This document shows positions 16,444 through 26,476 of a stretch of 37,802 nucleotides of DNA, in pieces. The notes below the pieces were generated by a model that saw only the letters and a program-made list of their open reading frames with translations, was not told the origin of the DNA and searched no databases. Source of the stretch: Oxalobacteraceae bacterium (GTDB taxonomy: Bacteria; Pseudomonadota; Gammaproteobacteria; Burkholderiales; Burkholderiaceae_D); assembly GCA_021768485.1 (NCBI GenBank), contig JAIZVZ010000033.1, forward strand, positions 1-37,802, read 5' to 3'. Positions within the stretch are counted from its first letter, which is position 1, and every line of letters begins with the position of its first letter. Position numbers and translations under genes: made by a program.

Positions 16444-18366
16444 TCAGATGCCGTCATTTGCAGCGGCAGGGGGCAGCGCGCCACGGCCAACCACCTCGCA
16501 CAGCTGATACGGATACGGCTCTTTGCCGATAAAGGCCGCATATTTTCGGCATGTGCCGGCGACGATGCGGAAACCGTAAAACCTCAGTTTTTGCTCGGCT
16601 AGCGCGAGCGTGAGGCGGTCTTTCTGCGCCAGATCGACGCGATATTTCGGCAATACCTCGAGCTCGCACCGGGCGCGGCCCGCCTTGCCATCCAGCCGGC
16701 GTACGCCGACATGCACGCGCAGGCGCTGCAGCACGGCGTCCAGGCGCGCGCAGCCGGCCTCGCTTTCATCGATGCCCAGCCACTCGATCAGCGCATTTTC
16801 CTTTTTCACGTTGACCTCTTCATGATTGGTGCGCGCATAGACCATCACGTAGTTCGGTCCCGCACGGCCGGCCACCATGGCGTCGATGCGCTTGAGATAA
16901 GCGGGCGATTCCGGAAAACCCGAACCGAGCGAAATGAATCTGAGCTCTTGCGGAAAAAAATGCACCATCCATGCCAGCGGCGGATCGCCATGCACGGTAA
17001 AGACGGTGCTCTGCCGCGGCTCGGCAAATGCCGGCACTTCCGCGCTAAAAGCCTTGCTGCTCCAGGCGCTATGCCCCCAGGTCGGAAAAGGAAACACAAC
17101 AATGAAAGCCAGCGTCAAGACATAGGCAGCCAGCCGCCGCGCCACCGCCGCACCGGCGACACGATGGAACAATATCCAGATCAGCAGCGGCGCCAGCAGT
17201 TCAAGCGCAATCAGATAGCGATAAATGCCGAACAGGCCCAGCCAGGCAAAATAAGACAGGCAGAAAAAGGCCAGAAAAAAACGTGTCTTCTCATCGATCG
17301 CCGGTCTGCCGGGTCTGTCTGCGGTACCCGGCCTGCCGAAGGTGCCGGCAAGCCGCGCCACCAGCCATTGCATAGCAAAAACCAGAAACAGCATGAAGGC
17401 GACCGGCCAGACAATCTGCCGCAGCACAAGCTCGGATACGCGATGAAAGTCGAGCGTGAAAATCAGCGGCCAGAAAAAATATTCAAACAGATTTTTCGGG
17501 ATGAAGCTGGTGTCGATGATCGCAACCTGACGCGCCAGCGGGCTATGAAAGAAGGTATTAAATTGCGGGAAAACGGGATTGCCGAACAATTGCCACATTT
17601 TCCAGAACCAGAAACCGCCGGTCAGCGCCATCCCGGCCAGGACGCCGATGCCGAACAAAAAGGACAGGCGAATCCGCAGCCAGAATCCGCGCGCCAGGAA
17701 CAGGAAAGCCAGGCACAGGCCCAGCGCGTAGACGACATTGGTCGGTTTGAGACCCAGCGCCAATCCGATCACGCTGCCGGCGCCCAGCAACACCGCGGCG
17801 GCCCGCCACGAGCGCGCCGGCAGCCGGTCCCAATATGCGAGAACGATATACAAAGCCGCCGATACCAGCAGCGCCGTCAGATTGTCGCCCATGGCATTGC
17901 CGAGTTCGGACAAAAAACCGGCGCCGAAACAGGCGGCGACCGACAGCAAGACCGGAACGCGGTAGCGGTCCTTGTCGGCCAGGGCCGGCAACAGCCGGCG
18001 CGCAATGGCGATCAACAAGACGACATTCAAGCCATGCAGCGCGCCCATGATGAAACCGGCCAGCGGCGCTGCCAGATGCAGCGTCATTTCATAATAGAGG
18101 ATATCGAGCAGCGGATTGAAATATGCTTGAAATTGCGCCGGCGCCATGTCGAAGCCGACCCGCCCGTTCAGGAAGGCATACGGATTATATAAATGGTAGT
18201 TCCGCAAATCGATGCCATTGTCCTGCCCCAGCATCAGCGACAGCAGGCCGAACAAAAGCGGGATGCAGACCGAAGCCAGCAGCGGCGCGCGCCGATGGTT
18301 GGCAACGCTGGCGCAGCGGTCGAACCACGCTTCGACTGCGGTTTTTTTTCTTTTCAAATAATTCAT
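16444..18366 (-). CDS. Polytopic membrane protein, GT-C glycosyltransferase-like
   Basis: A 640-residue inner-membrane protein from the ATG at 18366; a GTG at 18396 would add 10 residues, and neither start has a good ribosome site. I count about 10-12 hydrophobic segments up to residue ~450 and a soluble C-terminal part of ~190 residues. The first extracytoplasmic loop carries an acidic motif, DNGIDLRNYHLYNPYAFL (about 49-66), in the position where GT-C glycosyltransferases keep their catalytic Asp. A lipid-phosphate-sugar-dependent transferase is therefore plausible, especially beside a polyprenyl-phosphate glycosyltransferase-like gene 144 bp upstream. Family assignment is not certain, and acceptor and sugar are unknown. 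Confidence 0.7.
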   Translation of the reverse strand: MNYLKRKKTAVEAWFDRCASVANHRRAPLLASVCIPLLFGLLSLMLGQDNGIDLRNYHLYNPYAFLNGRVGFDMAPAQFQAYFNPLLDILYYEMTLHLAAPLAGFIMGALHGLNVVLLIAIARRLLPALADKDRYRVPVLLSVAACFGAGFLSELGNAMGDNLTALLVSAALYIVLAYWDRLPARSWRAAAVLLGAGSVIGLALGLKPTNVVYALGLCLAFLFLARGFWLRIRLSFLFGIGVLAGMALTGGFWFWKMWQLFGNPVFPQFNTFFHSPLARQVAIIDTSFIPKNLFEYFFWPLIFTLDFHRVSELVLRQIVWPVAFMLFLVFAMQWLVARLAGTFGRPGTADRPGRPAIDEKTRFFLAFFCLSYFAWLGLFGIYRYLIALELLAPLLIWILFHRVAGAAVARRLAAYVLTLAFIVVFPFPTWGHSAWSSKAFSAEVPAFAEPRQSTVFTVHGDPPLAWMVHFFPQELRFISLGSGFPESPAYLKRIDAMVAGRAGPNYVMVYARTNHEEVNVKKENALIEWLGIDESEAGCARLDAVLQRLRVHVGVRRLDGKAGRARCELEVLPKYRVDLAQKDRLTLALAEQKLRFYGFRIVAGTCRKYAAFIGKEPYPYQLCEVVGRGALPPAAANDGI

Positions 18367-18509
18367 TAAAAATGCAATGGCTAAAATGGGCTGCACAACG
18401 CTGTCCGCGCAAGGCGGCCGCGAGCGCAGGAAACAATCATGGAAGAACCCGATGTGCGCCGGCCCGCCACCGGCCCGGCATGCCTGGGCAACAGCCCGCC
18501 GGACGCCGC

Positions 18510-19517
18510 CTAGCCGACAACCGACATGATGGCTGGCGCGCCCGCTGCCTTCTCGGCCCTCATCGCTGCCGCCTGGGCTTTGTGCAGACCCGGCGCCGGC
18601 ACCGCCAGATAAGCATAGCGCTTCTGCTCGATGCGGCCTTTGGTAATGGCGTCAAGCGTAATCCCGCAGACAAACAGGATAATACTGAGAATCATCATCG
18701 AGGCGCACAAAACCGCGGTCGGAAAGCGCGGTACCAGGCCGGTCTGTAAAAATGTCGTGATCAAGGGAATCGCCAGCAGCACGGAGCTGAGCGCGCAGAC
18801 GGCAAAGCCGATCGAAAAAAAGGCCAGCGGCCGTTCCGACTTGAACAGCTTCATGATGGTCATGAAAATGCGCACGCCGTCGCGATAGGTGTTGAGCTTG
18901 CTGAGCGAGCCTTCCGGCCGCGAGATATATCTGGTCGCCACTTCAGCCACCGGCAGGCGCAACTCGAGCGCATGGACGGTCAATTCGGTTTCGATCTCGA
19001 AGCCGACCGAATGGGCCGCGAACGACTTGACATAGCGGCGCGAAAAAACGCGGTAACCGGACAGAATATCGGTAAACGTGCGGCCGAAGATCAGGGAGAC
19101 GAAATTGCTCAGCATGCCGTTACCAAAACGGTGGCCAAAGCGATATGCGGCCTGCTCATCGCTGACGCGGCAGCCGACCACCATGTCGAGCCCCTCGGCC
19201 ATCAATTTCCGCACCAGCTGCGGCGCCACGCCGGCATCATAGGTGGCATCGCCATCGACCATGATATAGGCATCGGCATCGATATCGGCAAACATGCGCC
19301 GCACCACGCTGCCTTTGCCCTGGCTAGAAACCGTGCGCACGATGGCCCCGCTGGCCTGGGCAATCGCCACCGTCGCATCGGTGGAGTTGTTATCGAAAAC
19401 ATAGACTTGCGCCATAGGCAGGCAGTCGTGAAAGTCGCTCACGACGGTGGCAATGGTCAGTGCTTCGTTATGGCAAGGCACCAGGACGGCAATACGTAAA
19501 TGGGATAAATCGTGCAT
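18510..19517 (-). CDS. Family 2 glycosyltransferase, polyprenyl-phosphate sugar transferase-like
   Basis: A 335-residue protein with a GT-A domain: VLVPCHNEA (11-19), DNNSTDAT (42-49) and the metal/nucleotide-binding VDGDATYD (87-94). Further on is ILSGYRVFSRR (151-161), typical of dolichol/undecaprenyl-phosphate glycosyltransferases. Two C-terminal membrane helices (about 231-255 and 267-289) resemble GtrB-like enzymes. It probably charges undecaprenyl phosphate with a sugar from a nucleotide donor on the cytoplasmic face. The downstream GT-C-like protein could then use that donor on the periplasmic side. No flippase or other polysaccharide genes are nearby. No clear ribosome site precedes the ATG. 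Confidence 0.88.
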   Translation of the reverse strand: MHDLSHLRIAVLVPCHNEALTIATVVSDFHDCLPMAQVYVFDNNSTDATVAIAQASGAIVRTVSSQGKGSVVRRMFADIDADAYIMVDGDATYDAGVAPQLVRKLMAEGLDMVVGCRVSDEQAAYRFGHRFGNGMLSNFVSLIFGRTFTDILSGYRVFSRRYVKSFAAHSVGFEIETELTVHALELRLPVAEVATRYISRPEGSLSKLNTYRDGVRIFMTIMKLFKSERPLAFFSIGFAVCALSSVLLAIPLITTFLQTGLVPRFPTAVLCASMMILSIILFVCGITLDAITKGRIEQKRYAYLAVPAPGLHKAQAAAMRAEKAAGAPAIMSVVG

Positions 19518-19659
19518 ATTTGTACGGTCTGAAATGGAAAAATTCTGTGACCAACACAGATAGACGAGTATCCCATCAAGCGCGCCGCTTCACGCACGTC
19601 GACATTTAAACTTTTGTAAGGATATGTTTCTAAATGAAAAATTTAGACCGGGCGCCGAT
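19518..19659. other. Intergenic stretch after astE with a short AT hairpin
   Basis: 142 bp between the astE stop and the glycosyltransferase start. It contains a 7-bp perfect inverted repeat (19629-19635 with 19641-19647, loop GAAAA) 13 bp after astE, without a clear U-run on the minus strand. No promoter could be called with confidence. Confidence 0.5.
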
Positions 19660-20643
19660 TCAGGCCCGCGGCACCACCGTCAGCGCCGCGCGCTGGCCGA
19701 TACGGACATCGGGATTGGGAAAGACCAGCAGCTCTTGAGCCGCCTGCACCGTATGGACCAGGTCGCCATCGGTGGCAATCACTGTGCCTTTCGGCAATGT
19801 CGTGAAATTTTGCGTCGCACGCTCGACACCGAGCGCAAACGCGGCACTGCGCTTGACGATTTGCTGGGCGACCGAAAACAGTTGCGGCAACGGCCCCGGC
19901 TTGCTGGCGCGCCCCTGCAGCAAAGCCTCGAGCGCCAGGCGGGCGGCATCGAACTGGCGCAAATCGTTATGTCCCAACAGCCCGACCCGGCCCAGTTCGA
20001 GCGTGGCGCCGGCGCTCGCGCACTGCTCCGCAGTATAGTAACTAAAGGTGCCGGCCGAGCTCGGATTGATGATCACGGCGCCGATGCCGGCCCGGCCCAG
20101 CCAGGCGATCAAGGCCTCTTTGGGACCGGCGGCAAGCAGTTCGGGCACGATGGCAAAGAGCGGAAAATACGAAGGCCGAATCGCCGTGTGCAAATCGAGA
20201 TGCCAGCGCCGGCTTCCGGCCGCCGCGAAAAAGGCACGGCTATGCGTCATGATCAGGTCGGCCCGCGCAGTCTCGAATACCTGCGCCAGGTCGCCGCGCT
20301 CAGCGCGAAACAGACGATTCAAATCGGCCTCGATAAAACGCTTGCCGACGGCAATCGCTTCAAGATTGCCGATGACCAGCATCAAATCGACGGCCAGCGC
20401 CGACGGCGCCAGCGCCTCCAGAATCTGCGCCAGCAATTCGATCGGCCCGGTCTCGTCGCCGTGCACACCGGCCGACAGCAGCACGGCGGCACGTCCGCGC
20501 GCAGCCGGCCGGCCAATTTGCAGCATGCCCGGCGCCGGCAGCGCCACCGTAAAACCGGCCTGCCGGTAGCGCGCCGCCAGCGCCGAAAAGTCGCCGGCAG
20601 CCAGTGCCCGCACGGCTTCGGAGAGCGGCGCGGCGCCGTTCAT
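19660..20643 (-). CDS. astE: Succinylglutamate desuccinylase
   Basis: A 327-residue zinc-dependent hydrolase that performs the last AST step, N-succinylglutamate to glutamate plus succinate. Zinc ligands are visible as H61 and E64 in SAGVHGDETGP and H152 in WHLDLHTAIR. The catalytic glutamate is E216 in ATLELGRVG. The NLEA and DLNRLFR motifs (93-96, 107-113) of the aspartoacylase/AstE family are present. Length is close to E. coli AstE. It lies 66 bp downstream of the glutamate dehydrogenase gene and is separated from astCADB by the ABC genes and gdh. Its product glutamate is the substrate of that neighbour. Confidence 0.95.
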   Translation of the reverse strand: MNGAAPLSEAVRALAAGDFSALAARYRQAGFTVALPAPGMLQIGRPAARGRAAVLLSAGVHGDETGPIELLAQILEALAPSALAVDLMLVIGNLEAIAVGKRFIEADLNRLFRAERGDLAQVFETARADLIMTHSRAFFAAAGSRRWHLDLHTAIRPSYFPLFAIVPELLAAGPKEALIAWLGRAGIGAVIINPSSAGTFSYYTAEQCASAGATLELGRVGLLGHNDLRQFDAARLALEALLQGRASKPGPLPQLFSVAQQIVKRSAAFALGVERATQNFTTLPKGTVIATDGDLVHTVQAAQELLVFPNPDVRIGQRAALTVVPRA

Positions 20644-20709
20644 GGCAAGCCGTCCATGGCGCCAGGCGGCATGTCGGGCCTCAGGATGGACGTCACGACG
20701 GCGCTCACG

Positions 20710-23700
20710 TCAGGCCTTGCCGGCGAGGCCGCCGGCGGCCTCGGCCAGGGTCCAGATTTCGAGCATGGTTTGCTCGAGCGGCGGACGGACTTCATCGGCC
20801 ACCGCGGTCCGCACATAACCATTTTTTGCCAGCGTCAGGATCACGCTGTCGAGCGCGGCCTGCATGCCGAGGGCGTCGCTGGTGGCCAGCAAGACCGACA
20901 GCAAATGATGCTGGGCCCGCCGCAGCGCCTGTTGCGCGTGGTCGCGCAACTGCTGCTGGGCAGCGCCGGCCGGCGCCCCCTGCTTGAGGCCGCGCTCGAG
21001 CTGGGCAATCCCCGTCATGCCGCGCAGGTGCATGCCCAACTTCAAGAGCTGCGTCAGCTCCATGCCGGCCGGGCGCTCGACCGACAAGGAGGCAAACAGG
21101 AAGGCGGCCACCGCTTCGAGCGCCTCGACCGCCTGCCAGGCCTCGGCATAAGAGGCAGGCAAATGGTCGTCATCGATGGCAATGGCGGCGCCAAGCGTGC
21201 GCACCGTCTTGCCGTCGCCGAACAGGCGCGACAATTCCGTCAGGCCGCCCTGTTTGCGCAATTGCTCCGGCGGCACCGACAACACGCCGTCCATCATCGC
21301 CATCTGCAAACTGCGGGTACGCGCGTCGAGCGCCACCGAGGCCGCGCGCGGCACGTTGAGGGCATCGCGGTCGAGCGCCGCAAACACCGGCTCCAGATTC
21401 AGCGTCACCCAGGCCTCGGCCCAGGCCATCATGACATCGCAATCGGCGGCGCGATGCGCGTGCGCCAGGGCGGCGATCATCAACGGTCCGCAGCGGTTGA
21501 TTGCTTCATTCGCCAGCACGGTGGCCAGAATGGCATTGGCCAGAGGATGCTCGAGCGGGTCGCGCGCGGCCACCATGGCCGGCGGAAAATACGGCTTCAG
21601 CAATGCGCTGGCCCACGGCTTTTTGGTCAGCGCCTGATTGGCCAGCAGCCGCTTGAAACGATTTTTCAGATTGGCGACCACCACCGCCAGTTCGGGGGCG
21701 GTCAGGCCGCGGCCATCGAGCTTGCGGCGCGCCAGTTCGGGTGCGCTCGGCAATTGCTCGAGTTCGCGCGATATCGCCCCCTCCAGTTCCAGACTGGCGA
21801 TCAGCGCGGCATAGCCATCGACTACCGCCGCATCCTTCTGCGCCTGTTCTTCGCGCACCAGCAAATGGGTTTGCAAGGTGTTGTCGCGCAAGACCAGGCG
21901 CTCGATATCGTCGGTCATCTCGGTCAGCAAGCGGTTGCGTTCGGCATTGCTGAGCAGGCCGGCATTGACCTCGACATCGAGCCAGATTTTCACGTTCACT
22001 TCGTGATCCGAACAATCGACGCCGGCTGAATTATCGATGGCGTCGGTAAAGATGCGCCCGCCCTTCAAGGCAAATTCGATACGGCCCAATTGCGTGGCGC
22101 CGAGATTGCCGCCTTCGGCCACCACCTTGCAGCGCAACTGGTTGCCGTCGACCCGCCATTCGTCATTGGCACGGTCCTTGACCTGCGCGTGGGTTTCGGT
22201 GGACGCCTTGATATAAGTGCCGATGCCGCCGTTGTAGAACAGGTCGACCGGCGCCAGCAAAATCGCATGCAGCAACTCGGCCGGCGTCACGCTCGCCGCG
22301 CTGATGCCAAGCGCCTGCTGCGCCTGCGGCGACAACTCGATGCCGCGCACGCTGCGCGGCCAGACGCCGCCGCCGGCCGAGATCAGCTTCTTGTCGTAAT
22401 CGTCCCAGGACGAGCGCGGCAGAGCGAACAGCCGGCTGCGCTCGGCAAACGAGGCCGCCACGTCCGGCGTCGGATCGATGAAGATATGGCGGTGATCGAA
22501 AGCCGCCACCAGTTTCAGCTGGCGCGACAGCAGCACGCCGTTGCCGAAGACGTCGCCCGACATGTCGCCGATGCCGACCATGGTGATCGGCGTGCTGCGC
22601 AAGTCGTGGTCCATCTCGTAGAAATGGCGCTTGACCGCTTCCCAGGCGCCCTTGGCGGTAATGCCGAGCTTTTTATGGTCGTAGCCGTTCGAACCGCCCG
22701 AAGCGAAGGCATCGCCGAGCCAGAAGCCGCGCTCGACCGCGATCGCATTGGCGATATCGGAAAAAGTGGCCGTGCCCTTGTCGGCCGCCACCACCAGATA
22801 CGGGTCGTCCTCATCGTAGCGCACCACGGACGCCGGCGCGACGATCTGGCCGCGCACGCGGTTGTCGGTAATATCGAGCAGGGCCTTGATGAACAGGCGG
22901 TAGACCGCTTCGCCCTCGGCGGCAATCGCTTCGCGCCCGGCATCCTTGGGCATCATCTTGCAGACGAAACCGCCCTTGGCGCCGGCCGGCACGATCACGG
23001 CGTTCTTGACCATTTGCGCCTTGACCAGGCCGAGCACTTCGGTGCGGTAATCCTCCATGCGGTCGGACCAGCGCAGGCCGCCGCGCGCCACCGGACCGCC
23101 GCGCAGATGCACACCCTCGAAACGGCGCGAAAACACGAAAATTTCGCGATACGGGCGCGGTTCAGGCAGCAAGGCCAGGGCATTGCTGTCGAACTTCAGG
23201 ATGATCGTGTCGTCGGCCGCCGATACCGGCTGAAAATAGGTGGTGCGCAGCGTTGCCATTATCAGATCGGCCATACTGTCCAGGATTTCTTCGGTATCGG
23301 CATGGTCGATGGCCGGCAAGGCGCCGCGCAGCATGGCGATGGCGGTGATGGCGGCGCCGCGCCCGGACGGGTCAATGGCCGGATCGAAGCGCTGGATGAA
23401 GGCATCGATCAATTGCTTGACCGCCATCGGCTGCTTGTGCAGGCAGTCGGCAATATAACGGACCGAAAAACGGCTGCCGCCCTGACGCCAGTAACTCATG
23501 TAAGCGCGCACCAGCTGCACCTGGCGCATCGACAAGCCGCCTTCGATGACCAGCGCATTGAGGCGGCCATCTTCGGCCTGATCGTTGAACAGGGCCGCAA
23601 ATAACTCTTCGGCCACGCCGGCAATCAGCGGCCGCTGCAACTTGGCGGCGCTGTCGGCGTCGAGCTTGAGGCAGGTGACATAAGCCTTGCCGCCATCCGG

Positions 23701-25476
23701 CGCCGGCAGGCAATAGGCCTGTTCGCGGTCGATCTCGACTCCGGCATTGTGCAGCGCCGGCAAGATGCGCGACAGCGACGGTACACCGCCAAAAGAGTAC
23801 AGGCGGATCGTGGTGGGCTCGCGCTCTTCGGCGCCGATCTGGATGCGCACGGTGACGCCCTGCCGGCCGGCGGCATTGGCCAGCTGGCAGAGGTCGTCAA
23901 AAGCGACTTGCGGCGTGGCCGCGGCTACATAATCGGGCGGCAGGGTGGCCGCCAGCTTGCGCACGCGCGCGCGCAAGGCATCGTCGCCGATCGCCTCGAC
24001 CAGGCGCTTGAAATGGTTGTGCCAGCCATCGAGCACGGCCAGCAGCTGCTGGCGGATGTCGGTCTCGAGATCGAGCGGATAGCGCGCGGCGCTGGCAATC
24101 AGGTACAGGCGCGCCAGCGGACCATCGGCCACCAGCGTCTGCGAGCGGACATCGGCCGCGCCCGAACTCAGGCGCAGCCGCTGCGCCAGTGCCTGCACCA
24201 GGCTGGCGCTGTAGCGCTCGCGCGGCAGATAGACCAGCACGTTCAGGTGGCGGGCATAGACATCGCGGCGGGCAAAGATGCGCGTGCGCGGCTGCTTGTA
24301 GAGCGAGACGACCGAACCGCAGACCTCGGCCAGCCATTGGGGCTCGGCCTCGAGCGCCTCGGTGCGCGGCAGCGATTCGAGGATTTCGAGGAATTTCTCG
24401 GCCCGGAAGCCTTCTTGCCGCACGCCTGCCAGGCTCAGCACCTGGGCCACGCGGCCGCGCGCAAACGGCATCTGCGCCAGCGGCATCGAGGTCGCGGCGC
24501 GCGAAAACAAGCCGATAAAGCAGTGTTCACCGATGATCGCACCGTGCGGATCGGTATCGCGCACGCCGATGTAATCGAGTTGCTGATCGCGGTGCAAGGT
24601 ACTCTGGACATCGGCCTTCACTATCGACAGCGCATCGTGGCGCGCCGACAGGCTGTCGAGGTCGCCGGGGATATTGGCCAGGCAATTGCCGTACACCGCA
24701 TGGTTCACATCCTGCAGCAAGCCGATGCGGCTGGGGATGTCGCGCGCCAGTTCGCGCATGCCGGGCACGACACGATAATAGCCATAGCCGAACGGCTCGA
24801 AGCCTTCGGTCCTGGCCCAGTTCAAGAAGGCCGCCACTTCCTGGCCGTGCTCGCCGAGCGCCGCCGCCTGCCGGGCCACCTCGGTCAGGATTGCGGCGAT
24901 CAGGCCGGCGTCGCGCCGCACCACGGCCGCATCGCTGGCGACCTGCTCGATATCGGCAATCAGCGCCGCCAGTTCAGCGGCCGGCAAGGCCTCGTTCAGC
25001 AGGCACAACACATACGATTCGAGCGGCGCATTATCGGCCGCGGCGCCGGGACGGTCCGCCTGCAAGACGACGCCATCGGCACTGCGGCGCACCGCCAGCA
25101 CCGCATTGAGCACGGCATTGACGGCAATTTTGCGCCGGCGCAGCACCATGACGATCGAATCGACCAGATAAGGCATGTCCTCGTTGAGGATTAACAGGGC
25201 GTCGGCCGGGCCGCTGCCGGTATCTGGATCGGCGTAAGGGACGGCGGTAATCTGACAGGCCGGCGTGCGACGCGGGCCGATTTGAGAAAAGGCGCTCCAC
25301 AGCAAGGGCGCCAGCTGCGGCGGCGCGATGCCGAGCAGATCCTCGTCGTCCACCGCTGCCAGCCAGGCATCGATCAACGACGCCACATATTTGTTTTCCG
25401 AAGTGGCCGGGGCACTGGCGGCGGCCATCACGAGATCCTGAGTCCGACTGCGCAAGTCGCGCAACTGCTGCGTCAT
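20710..25476 (-). CDS. gdhB: NAD-specific glutamate dehydrogenase, 180-kDa class
   Basis: A 1588-residue enzyme of the large NAD-GDH class (GdhB of Pseudomonas), which oxidises glutamate to 2-oxoglutarate and ammonium. The N-terminal ~700 residues are the long regulatory region of this class, including ACT-like segments (VRIQIGAEEREP.TIRLYSFGG). The catalytic part has GGLRWSDRMEDYRTEVLGLV from 799, followed by KAQMVKNAVIVPAGAKGGFV with the catalytic lysines. The NAD-binding Rossmann motif is GIGDMSGDVFGNG from 968. The start at 25476 has a GGAG ribosome site. In P. aeruginosa GdhB is arginine-inducible under ArgR, which fits its place here between the ABC importer and astE. The upstream gap is 199 bp. 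Confidence 0.95.
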   Translation of the reverse strand: MTQQLRDLRSRTQDLVMAAASAPATSENKYVASLIDAWLAAVDDEDLLGIAPPQLAPLLWSAFSQIGPRRTPACQITAVPYADPDTGSGPADALLILNEDMPYLVDSIVMVLRRRKIAVNAVLNAVLAVRRSADGVVLQADRPGAAADNAPLESYVLCLLNEALPAAELAALIADIEQVASDAAVVRRDAGLIAAILTEVARQAAALGEHGQEVAAFLNWARTEGFEPFGYGYYRVVPGMRELARDIPSRIGLLQDVNHAVYGNCLANIPGDLDSLSARHDALSIVKADVQSTLHRDQQLDYIGVRDTDPHGAIIGEHCFIGLFSRAATSMPLAQMPFARGRVAQVLSLAGVRQEGFRAEKFLEILESLPRTEALEAEPQWLAEVCGSVVSLYKQPRTRIFARRDVYARHLNVLVYLPRERYSASLVQALAQRLRLSSGAADVRSQTLVADGPLARLYLIASAARYPLDLETDIRQQLLAVLDGWHNHFKRLVEAIGDDALRARVRKLAATLPPDYVAAATPQVAFDDLCQLANAAGRQGVTVRIQIGAEEREPTTIRLYSFGGVPSLSRILPALHNAGVEIDREQAYCLPAPDGGKAYVTCLKLDADSAAKLQRPLIAGVAEELFAALFNDQAEDGRLNALVIEGGLSMRQVQLVRAYMSYWRQGGSRFSVRYIADCLHKQPMAVKQLIDAFIQRFDPAIDPSGRGAAITAIAMLRGALPAIDHADTEEILDSMADLIMATLRTTYFQPVSAADDTIILKFDSNALALLPEPRPYREIFVFSRRFEGVHLRGGPVARGGLRWSDRMEDYRTEVLGLVKAQMVKNAVIVPAGAKGGFVCKMMPKDAGREAIAAEGEAVYRLFIKALLDITDNRVRGQIVAPASVVRYDEDDPYLVVAADKGTATFSDIANAIAVERGFWLGDAFASGGSNGYDHKKLGITAKGAWEAVKRHFYEMDHDLRSTPITMVGIGDMSGDVFGNGVLLSRQLKLVAAFDHRHIFIDPTPDVAASFAERSRLFALPRSSWDDYDKKLISAGGGVWPRSVRGIELSPQAQQALGISAASVTPAELLHAILLAPVDLFYNGGIGTYIKASTETHAQVKDRANDEWRVDGNQLRCKVVAEGGNLGATQLGRIEFALKGGRIFTDAIDNSAGVDCSDHEVNVKIWLDVEVNAGLLSNAERNRLLTEMTDDIERLVLRDNTLQTHLLVREEQAQKDAAVVDGYAALIASLELEGAISRELEQLPSAPELARRKLDGRGLTAPELAVVVANLKNRFKRLLANQALTKKPWASALLKPYFPPAMVAARDPLEHPLANAILATVLANEAINRCGPLMIAALAHAHRAADCDVMMAWAEAWVTLNLEPVFAALDRDALNVPRAASVALDARTRSLQMAMMDGVLSVPPEQLRKQGGLTELSRLFGDGKTVRTLGAAIAIDDDHLPASYAEAWQAVEALEAVAAFLFASLSVERPAGMELTQLLKLGMHLRGMTGIAQLERGLKQGAPAGAAQQQLRDHAQQALRRAQHHLLSVLLATSDALGMQAALDSVILTLAKNGYVRTAVADEVRPPLEQTMLEIWTLAEAAGGLAGKA

Positions 25477-25546
25477 AGTACATCTCCGTTTTCTATACTG
25501 CGTCGCTCAGGCGGCAACTTGTGGTAACCGCCGGGACGACAATCTA

Positions 25547-25563
25547 GGCAAGGATATCCTGCC
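25547..25563. promoter_or_regulatory. Palindrome upstream of gdhB
   Basis: The perfect 10-bp palindrome AGGATATCCT (25551-25560) is extended by GGCA on one side and GCC on the other, 71-87 bp upstream of the gdhB start. It could be an operator. A candidate promoter overlapping it on the minus strand (TTGCAG, 16 bp, TAGATT) is weak. The rest of the 25477-25675 gap shows nothing else clear. Confidence 0.35.
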
Positions 25564-25675
25564 TGCAATTGACAAGGCGATTCTACTGCGTATTCATGGT
25601 TCTGTTCTTACTGACAAGCGGTGACTCATAAGCGCCGACTTCTTAAGCTCTTAATTTTTGATGCATTTTTACCGG

Positions 25676-26476
25676 CTACTGGTGCGAGATCTGTCCGAGA
25701 AAGGCGCGAATCCGCTCGTTTTCGCAATGGCTGAAAAACTCCTGCGGCGGCGCTTCGTAGAGGATCTGCCCTTTCTCAAAAAATAACACGCGATCGGCCA
25801 CCTCGCGCGCAAATCCCATCTCGTGCGTGACGACGATCATGGTCATGCCGGAGCTGGCCAGGTCTTTCATCACATCGAGCACTTCCTTGATCATTTCCGG
25901 ATCGAGCGCGCTGGTCGGCTCGTCGAACAGCATCACCTTCGGATGCATCGCCAGCGCGCGCGCGATGGCCACGCGCTGCGCCTGTCCGCCCGATATCTGG
26001 TGCGGATACTTGCGGGCCTGGTCGGCCAGGCCGACCTTGGCCAGCAGGCGCATGGCGTCGGCTTCGGCTTCCTCGCGCGTCGCATTGCGCAGGCGGCGCG
26101 GCGCCAGCGTGATGTTGTCGATCACGGTCAGATGCGGGAACAGGTTGAAATTCTGGAATACCATGCCGACTTCGCGCCGCACGGCATCGATCTTCTTGAG
26201 GTCGGCATTGAGTTCGATACCGTTGACCACGATGCTGCCGCCATCGTGCGATTCGAGGCGGTTCAGCATCCGCAAAAAAGTCGACTTGCCGGAACCGGAG
26301 GCGCCGATGATGACCGCCACTTCGCCCTGGCAAAAACTGGCGGAGACGTCTTTAATCACGTGAAACGGGCCGAAATGCTTGTTGACCTTGGTCGCCACGA
26401 TCAGCGGCTTGCGGCCATCGGGCGCCGCCATGGCGTGGTCCGCCTTCGCCGGCTGCGGTTGATTCTGCAAGGTCAT
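25676..26476 (-). CDS. Polar amino acid ABC transporter, ATP-binding protein
   Basis: A 266-residue GlnQ/HisP-type ATPase. Walker [10 protein letters not shown] is at 58-66, the Q-loop is [13 protein letters not shown], the signature is ISGGQ at 161-165, and Walker B is VMLFDEP with D185-E186, followed by the H-loop in VVTHEM. It powers the importer formed with the two upstream genes. The ATG at 26476 overlaps the permease stop by one base (TGATG) and has a GGAG ribosome site; a TTG one codon earlier is less likely. Substrate is not proven, but context points to arginine, ornithine or glutamate-type amino acids. Confidence 0.95.
   Translation of the reverse strand: MTLQNQPQPAKADHAMAAPDGRKPLIVATKVNKHFGPFHVIKDVSASFCQGEVAVIIGASGSGKSTFLRMLNRLESHDGGSIVVNGIELNADLKKIDAVRREVGMVFQNFNLFPHLTVIDNITLAPRRLRNATREEAEADAMRLLAKVGLADQARKYPHQISGGQAQRVAIARALAMHPKVMLFDEPTSALDPEMIKEVLDVMKDLASSGMTMIVVTHEMGFAREVADRVLFFEKGQILYEAPPQEFFSHCENERIRAFLGQISHQ

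Noticed and set aside
16238-16507. 89-codon open frame on the plus strand before the GT-C-like gene
   Set aside because: Arg/Ala/Ser-rich low-complexity translation, no ribosome site, overlaps the 3' end of the real minus-strand gene; a GC-rich shadow frame.
19624-22029. 801-codon plus-strand frame across astE and the end of gdhB
   Set aside because: Composition typical of an antisense frame (His/Arg/Gln-rich); both minus-strand genes are clear.
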